64,000 bases of DNA. Source: Cocos nucifera. Its lineage: Eukaryota; Streptophyta; Magnoliopsida; Arecales; Arecaceae. Location: assembly GCA_006176705.1 (NCBI GenBank), contig QRFJ01000083.1:2189387-2253386 (forward strand), read 5' to 3'. Under the pieces are notes generated by a model, which saw only the letters and a list, made by a program, of their open reading frames with translations, searched no databases and had not been told where the DNA came from. This document shows, in pieces, positions 58,150 through 64,000 of the stretch. The translations under genes and the position numbers were made by a program. Within the stretch, counting starts at the first letter, position 1. Every line of letters begins with the position of its first letter.

Positions 58150-61100
58150 CACTTGGACTAAAGCCACTTAGAATAGTATCGAATATCCATCTTTCATTTA
58201 CGATTATCGAACTCTTTGATTCTTAGAGCTTTAATAAAGGAGTCGGCCACGTTCCCTTTTTTATCGATCTTTTGAAGCTCAACGTCATCTCGCTCCATGA
58301 TTTCTCATACAAGATGGTAGCGACGTAGAATATATTTGGTGCGCTCATGTGCCTTCGGCTTCTTCGCTTGAGCTATAGCTTCAGTGCTATCATAGTATAG
58401 CAGAATCGGACCATCTAAGAAGGGTGCTACTGACGGCTCATCGATGAACTTCCATAGCCACACAGCTTTTTTCACAGCATCAGATGCTCTGACATACTCT
58501 ATCTCACACACAGAATCGACTTTAATGTACTGCTTGAAACTCTTCCAGCAGACCGCTTCACCATTTAGGGTAAACACAAAATCTGACATATTTTTGCTAT
58601 CATCATGGTCTGACTGAAAATTAGAATAAGTATTACTTACAAGTTTCAAGTCAGTATCTCCATAGATGAGCCACTGATCCTTGGTATTTTTTAAATACTT
58701 CAGGATTGTCTTTACAACCTTTCAATGATTCTCACCTAGGTCAGACTGGTATCTGCTCACTATCCCTAGTGAGTATGCGATGTCTTATCTCATACATATT
58801 ATGGCGTACATAATAGAACACACTATCGGAGCATATGGTATTCTACCCATTATACGCTCTCTCTTATGGAGTTATTGGACAATCCCTCTTCCAGAGCAAA
58901 ATTTCATGGCCTATTGAGAGATTGTCCTTCTTGAAATTCTCTATGCTGAACCTCTTCAGCACGGTATCAATGTACGTGGACTGAATAATCCTAGCAATCT
59001 TTTAGATCTATCTCTATAGATCTTCATCCCTAGGATGTAGGAAGCTTCTCCTAAGTCCTTCATGGAGAATTGAGATGACAGTCAAACCATTATTCCCTGT
59101 AATGCAGGGATGCCATTTTTGATTAAGAGAATGTCATCAACATACAGTACAAAGAATACAATAATAGAACCATTGGTCCATTTATACACGTAGGGTTCTT
59201 CTTCATTCTTAATGAAGCCATACGTTCTGATTACTTTATCAAAATGCATGTTCCAACTCTGCGATGCCTGCTTCAATCTATAGATAGATCTTTGAAGCCT
59301 ACACACCTTAGACTCGTCTGTGGATATGAAATTCTCAGGCTGTATCATATATACCTCTTCATCCAGCTCTCCATTTAGGAAAATTATTTTCACATCCATT
59401 TGCTAGATCTCATAGTCTAGGTATACTGCTATTGTAAGTATGATCCGAATAGATTTGAGCATTACCACAGAGAAAAATGTCTCATCATAGTCAATACCAT
59501 AACGCTGATGATATCCCTTGGCAAGTAGACGGGCTTTATAGATCTCCATCTTTCCATCTGTGCCTCATTTTCTTTTGAAAATTCATTTACACCTAATGGA
59601 TTTTATCCTTTCAGGTAGATCAACTGTGTCTATACACTATTGATCTTCATGGACTTCATTTTGAACTTCATGGCTTTCAACCACTTATCGGAGTCGAACC
59701 TCTGCATGGCATCCATGTAGGTGATTGGATCCTCATCGTTCTCATCGAATTCGATGGGATCATCGTTTCGGATCAAGAAACTATAATATCTGTCCGATTG
59801 ATGTGGTACTCTATCGGATCTTCTTGGTGCCATTTTAATAGGCTCTGGATTTGATCTTATCAAATCTAGTTCTGCAGGTTCACTAGAATGTATCAGTTCT
59901 TCTACCTGTCGAACTTTATTAAGTTTAATATTAGAGGCAGCTGTTCCTTCACTAAGAAACTTCTTTTTCAAAAAGACTGCTCTATTGCTGATGAATATCT
60001 TTTGTTCTTCAGTAAGGTAGAAGTAATAACCCCTAGTTTTCTTGGGATACCCTATGAACAGGCATTTATCAAACCTAAGTCCAAGCTTTTCTAGCTGCAA
60101 ACGTTTAACATAAGCTGAACATCCCCAAATCCTAAAGTAAGAGAGTTTCGGTTTATGCTCAGTCCATATCTCATATAGTGTCTTTGCAACAGACTTGCTC
60201 GAAATATTATTCAAAATAAAACAGACAGTTTCTAGTGCATAACCCAAAAATAAAATTGATAGACTTGTAAACCTCATAATGGACCGAACCATGTCCAACA
60301 GGATTCGATTCCTCCTTTCAGATACATCATGATGCTGTGGTGTTCTAAGAGGGGTCCATTGTGAGAGAATCTCATTCTCTCCTAGATATGTTAAAAATTC
60401 GTTGGAAAGATATTCACCTCCTCGATCCGATCGAAGAATTTTAATACTCTTTTCAAGTTATTTTTCTACCTCATTTCGATATCATTTGAACATTTCAAAT
60501 GAATCAGATTTACTCTTCATAAGATAGACATACCCATACCTAGATAGATCGTCAGTAGATGTAATGAAGTAGTAAAACCCATCTCTAGTACATGTGTTCA
60601 TAGGTCCACATACATCAGTATGTACTAGATCTAAAAGCTTAATGGCCTGCTCACCCTTTCCAGTAAAAGATGATTTGGTCATCTTACCAAGAAGATAGGA
60701 CTCATAGATATTCAATGATTCACAATTATCAATGTCGAGGATACGCTCCTTGACTAACCTATTAATCTTATTCTTATTTATATGATCGAGCCTGCAGTGC
60801 CAAAGATAAGCATTAGTGATATTATCTAGTTTTGGTCGTTTATTCGACGTGTACATTATACTAATAGACTGTGATAAAATATAAATATCATTTCTTAATT
60901 ATTCTTGCATTATTGTGACATCATTCATAATAATATCGCAATAATGTCCCTTTATTGATAAACTATAACCATCTTGGGCCAAAAATCCAATGGATATTAT
61001 GTTCATTATAAAAGATGGATAATAGTGATAGTCACTTAAAATGATACTATTATTTTTGAAAAATAGTTCAAGAGTTTCCAATGCTAGGACTGAAACTTGA

Positions 61101-61430
61101 CTTTCATCTCCAACATTAAGAAATCTATCATCATTCTCAAATTTTTTACCAATTTAAAATCTATGCAATGAATTGCATATATGAATCAAACTCTCAGTAT
61201 CTAATACCAAGGTAAATATATCACATACGGAGAAATTATAAGATGTTATCTTATAACAGTCTTGACCAGTAACCACTTGCTGATTTCTAATATTCAGCCT
61301 ATTTGGGTCAAGAGGACCATTCCTTTTTAGGTTTGCCTAATTAGGGTCAACACTAGACTCCTTATTCTTAGGTCCTAAATACTTACCACTGTCCAATAGT
61401 GAACGGAGCAGACTAACTCTAGCCATTCTA
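58150..61430 (-). pseudogene. gag-pol remnant of the minus-strand copia
   Basis: From high to low coordinates: a gag-like start MARVSLLRSLLDSGKYLGP at about 61424, fused to a protease-like part with LDTESLIHICNS in place of the DSGA site (about 61190). Then LWHCRLDHINKNKINRL (60800) and HTDVCGPMNTCTRDGFYYF (integrase, 60630), a broken stretch, MDMVRSIMRF (60298), IWGCSAYVKRLQ and GYPKKTRGYYFY. RT follows with MDVKIIFLNGELDEEVYM (59399) and LYVDDILLIKNG (about 59145), then RNase H with CEIEYVRASDAVKKAVWLWK and YYDSTEAIAQAKKP (58649-58305). Stops and shifts throughout. Confidence 0.88.
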
Positions 61431-61872
61431 ATTATCTAAAAGAAAAATATGAAATCTTATTAGTACTTGAATTAATTAATCCTAAAGACTTGGACTTTAG
61501 TCTAAAGATTCTTCCATTATTTTTAACGAATTGGTAGCCTCTACCTTCAATTCGAGGAATTACACTAACTCCTTAGCAGGTATTGGAATCCACATAGACT
61601 ACATACGGGTTTGAGGAAAGCTCTGACTAACACGTGTGCATCTACAGGTAGGTTCACAATCAATTATTTCTTCAAATAATTTTTAGTATTTAGATTTTGC
61701 TCTAGATGCCAAATCAGTAGGCTATGGCCTTCACTGAAAAGGTCTGGTTAGGTCCAACCATTAATATGATTGACTTCGGTGCATCAAACCAATGATAACC
61801 AGGCTCGAGGAAAGCTCTGGCTAATCTGATCACCATTAAGGGAGTGCGACCTAATCATCATATGATGGATAG

Positions 61873-62793
61873 TGTTGGGGATAAACTCCGCTCCTGCCGA
61901 AGTCCAATCCAATGCTCAGCCTAATGCAATCGGTAGCCACGAAAGAGCTTCAGCGGTCGAGTCTTAGTCGAATCCCTTCAACCGATCGAACTTTCTAATG
62001 GCCGAGTCCAAGCCGAACTCCTTCAGCTGGCTAAACTTCTCTATGGTTGAGCCCTAGTCGAACTTCTTAGCGGTCGAGCTCCAATCGAACTTCTCAGTGG
62101 TCGAGCTCCGATTGGACTCCTACGGGAGCCGAACGCCCATGAGAGCCAAACTCTCTCTGCGCTCCTTCCGTCGAACTCCTACAGAAGTCTAACCCTTGCC
62201 AAACTTCTTCTTCGGTCGAACTCTTTCTTGGGAGTCTGAGCTCCCTCAAAATGGATATACGTCGAGGTTCTTCACCAACCAACACCAGCTTTCTCAGAGC
62301 TATGGCTATTGAATCTTGACGAACGATCGCCATCAGTCTACCATGGATGATGCTATCGGATGGTATGATCGTCACCACTAGTCTGGTGGCACCTTTCTCT
62401 CTGTAACCAGTCCCATGCAGCCCACGATCGGACAACATGGTCGCCACTACCAGTTTGATGACACCACTCTCTCCGTACCGAACTCCATGCGGCCTAGAGC
62501 GGCCCGATATCAGATGGTATGGTTATCACCATCATTCAAGCTCTGCCTATAAAAAGAAGCCCTCTAGATGTATTTTCTCTAAGCTCTTCTCTCCCCTCTA
62601 AAGCTCAAAGCTCATTGCTCATTCCTGAGCACTCCATTTCTGTTGGTCAGAAGAGCTGATTTGATCATCGAAGGGTCCTACCGGAGCCACCACCACCGAC
62701 TCCAGATGAGATTTTATTTTGTAGATCACCGATGGTGACCTTATCCTCCTACACTCTAGCTCGATCCGATGTCAACCAGATTCTGTACCAACA
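61873..62793 (+). repeat. 5' LTR of the second gypsy copy
   Basis: 921 bp, TGTTGGGGAT to TACCAACA. TATA box TATAAAAA at 62548-62555. Same repeat vocabulary as the LTRs at 878 and 4242 but with many C-to-T and G-to-A type differences. Confidence 0.85.
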
Positions 62794-62925
62794 GAATTGG
62801 TGCTAGAAGAAAGGCTCTCTGTTCTTGAGGTTTTTTTGTTCTTAAAGGAGTGCTCAGCAATGATCTCTCTCCTCCCTCTTCAGAGATCTCTCTTCTTCCT
62901 TTCTAGAGTTCTTTTTTGAGAGAAA

Positions 62926-63610
62926 ATGCCTCCCAAGAGAGCTTCAACCCGATGATCGACAGCCTCCACGGCCCGATCTCATCCAGATCCATCTGCTTCT
63001 GCTACAGCTTCGACAACCCAAGTTCCACCTGTAGCCACGATAGATGCAGAGCAGTCACCTACTGATGCGGTGGGTTTAGAGCCTCACTGAGATGGTGTAG
63101 ACCATGCGGCAGCCCCCGACGGCGACTCTGCCAGAAAATCTACCGTTAGGATGTCGAAAATTGATCCTAAGGAAGAGCATTTAGGCTAGTATGCCCATCG
63201 CCGCTGGAAAAAAAAAATAGAGAGTAGAGGACCCAAGTTTGAATCATGGATCTCCTCTGGAGGAGACCTTCCCCATCTATAGTAGAAAGCCCTCTAAGGT
63301 CTACGATCGAGACAACATCCTCAATCATAAACTACGGAAGATGGATCGACGAATTGAGGAGTTCGACCACGCTCATGGACTCCCCCCGAGCGTAAGTGAG
63401 GTCGAGCTCCCCCTCGAGCTCGTCATCGAGGAAGCCCTGACAAAGGGGCATGAAGTTCTCTCTCAGGAGGTTTCACAAGAGGACGGAATGAAGTTCAGCC
63501 ATGCTCACGACCTCCCCCAGCACAAGCGAGACCGAACTCCCCCTCGAGCTCATCATCAAGGAAGCCCCGACAAAGGGCATGAAGTTCTTCCCCAGAAGGT
63601 TTCACAACTA
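62926..63610 (+). pseudogene. gag remnant with central deletion and duplication
   Basis: The ATG at 62926 gives MPPKRAST, parallel to 1755, then a stop. From about 63240 one frame reads through MDRRIEEFDHAHGLPPSV, joining the pre-core region to the post-core region. The capsid core seen in the first copy (about 2220-2830) is missing. A segment of about 129 bp with GCTCAYGRMCTCCCCC and GAAGTTCT...GGTTTCACAA is present twice in tandem (63362-63480 and 63491-63609). Confidence 0.75.
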
Positions 63611-64000
63611 CGCCCCCTCAATGTTTCACAGATGCCGGTCTGAAGCAAGCCAATGGCGCTACCACATCTAGAACCACCAATGAGAAAGGAACAATAAGAA
63701 AATCGATTGGCTCCCGACATCATCGATGCTATCTCCGGGGGCTTGGTACTTCGATGGGCTGTCATCTTTTAGCATCAAAGCCAAGAGAAACTTGCTCCAA
63801 ATTGAAAAGGCTAGCATAAAATAGAGGAAATTGTCAGGTCCGAAACTTACCACCTAAAGAAGCTTGGAGGAACAACGCTCCCACGACCTTGAGACTCGAA
63901 GAATCCGAGAACATACTGCTGGTAATTTTTGTTCAATAAAACTCCTCCATTTCAACATTATTATTTCTCGATGCAAAAACTACCTGATGATAGGAAAGAA

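Larger units (their letters stand above)
55267..61872 (-). mobile_element. Ty1/copia retrotransposon, minus strand, truncated
   Basis: Read on the minus strand the order is leader, short gag/protease, integrase, RT, RNase H, polypurine tract and 3' LTR (58144 down to 55267). The 5' LTR is absent: plus-strand position 61873 starts a gypsy LTR. Most of gag is deleted. The element inserted into the Tat 3' LTR. Confidence 0.85.
61873..64000 (+). mobile_element. Second copy of the gag-only gypsy family (runs off the window)
   Basis: Begins TGTTGGGGATAAACTCCGCT, like the element at 878. The LTR is followed by an ATTGGTGC primer-like site, the gag start, a stretch corresponding to the end of gag, the pol-end stub (LPRP, 63868-63890) and TTCAATAAAACTCC near the window end, which aligns with 3399-3412. 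More diverged than the first copy and lacking the gag core. The 3' LTR would lie beyond 64000. Confidence 0.85.

Noticed and set aside
1..64000. CRISPR, operon, phage-defence or similar systems
   Set aside because: The window is plant nuclear DNA; the only regularly spaced repeats are the transposon tandem arrays and microsatellites listed.

Overview
This is plant nuclear DNA. The genes have several exons with GT-AG introns, the proteins are land-plant housekeeping types, and the intergenic space is filled with plant Ty3/gypsy (Tat-like) and Ty1/copia LTR retrotransposons. The genes read best against monocot proteins, and the retrotransposon mix would fit a palm, but this is inference; no sequence here is diagnostic of a species.

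The left part (about 1-29 kb) carries four genes. Prefoldin subunit 1 (plus strand) enters from the left edge and ends at 6760. It has a 6.3 kb intron hosting an LTR retrotransposon, and a 7-nt microexon is needed to keep its frame. The other three are on the minus strand. They are a seven-exon nucleotide-sugar-transporter-family protein (9467-12752, 411 aa), the coatomer beta subunit (15708-23682, four coding exons, 950 aa) and a plant intracellular Ras-group-related LRR protein (26127-28824, three coding exons, 345 aa). They look like independent genes with no operon-like coupling. Small TIR transposons sit in introns of the transporter and of beta-COP; the one in beta-COP carries a nested hAT-like element with a perfect 8-bp target duplication.

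The middle (29-34.7 kb) is AT-rich intergenic DNA. It holds the LRR gene's promoter-side direct duplication, a decayed RNase H fragment, a TA microsatellite and a 109-bp tandem duplication.

The right part (34.7-64 kb) is a stack of decayed retrotransposons. A Tat-type gypsy element (34684-55266) carries an antisense, apparently spliced extra gene between pol and its 3' LTR. A copia element with 2.3-kb LTRs (39028-49446) has inserted into its RNase H region. A second copia element, on the minus strand (55267-61872), cuts off the gypsy 3' LTR. That element adjoins another gypsy copy (61873 to the window end), which belongs to the same family as the element in the prefoldin intron. Every retrotransposon ORF seen is broken by stops, frameshifts or deletions. 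I found no tRNA, rRNA or CRISPR and no wholly new system. The most notable items are the microexon, the spliced antisense retrotransposon gene, and the hairpin-bearing tandem array in a gag-only element.
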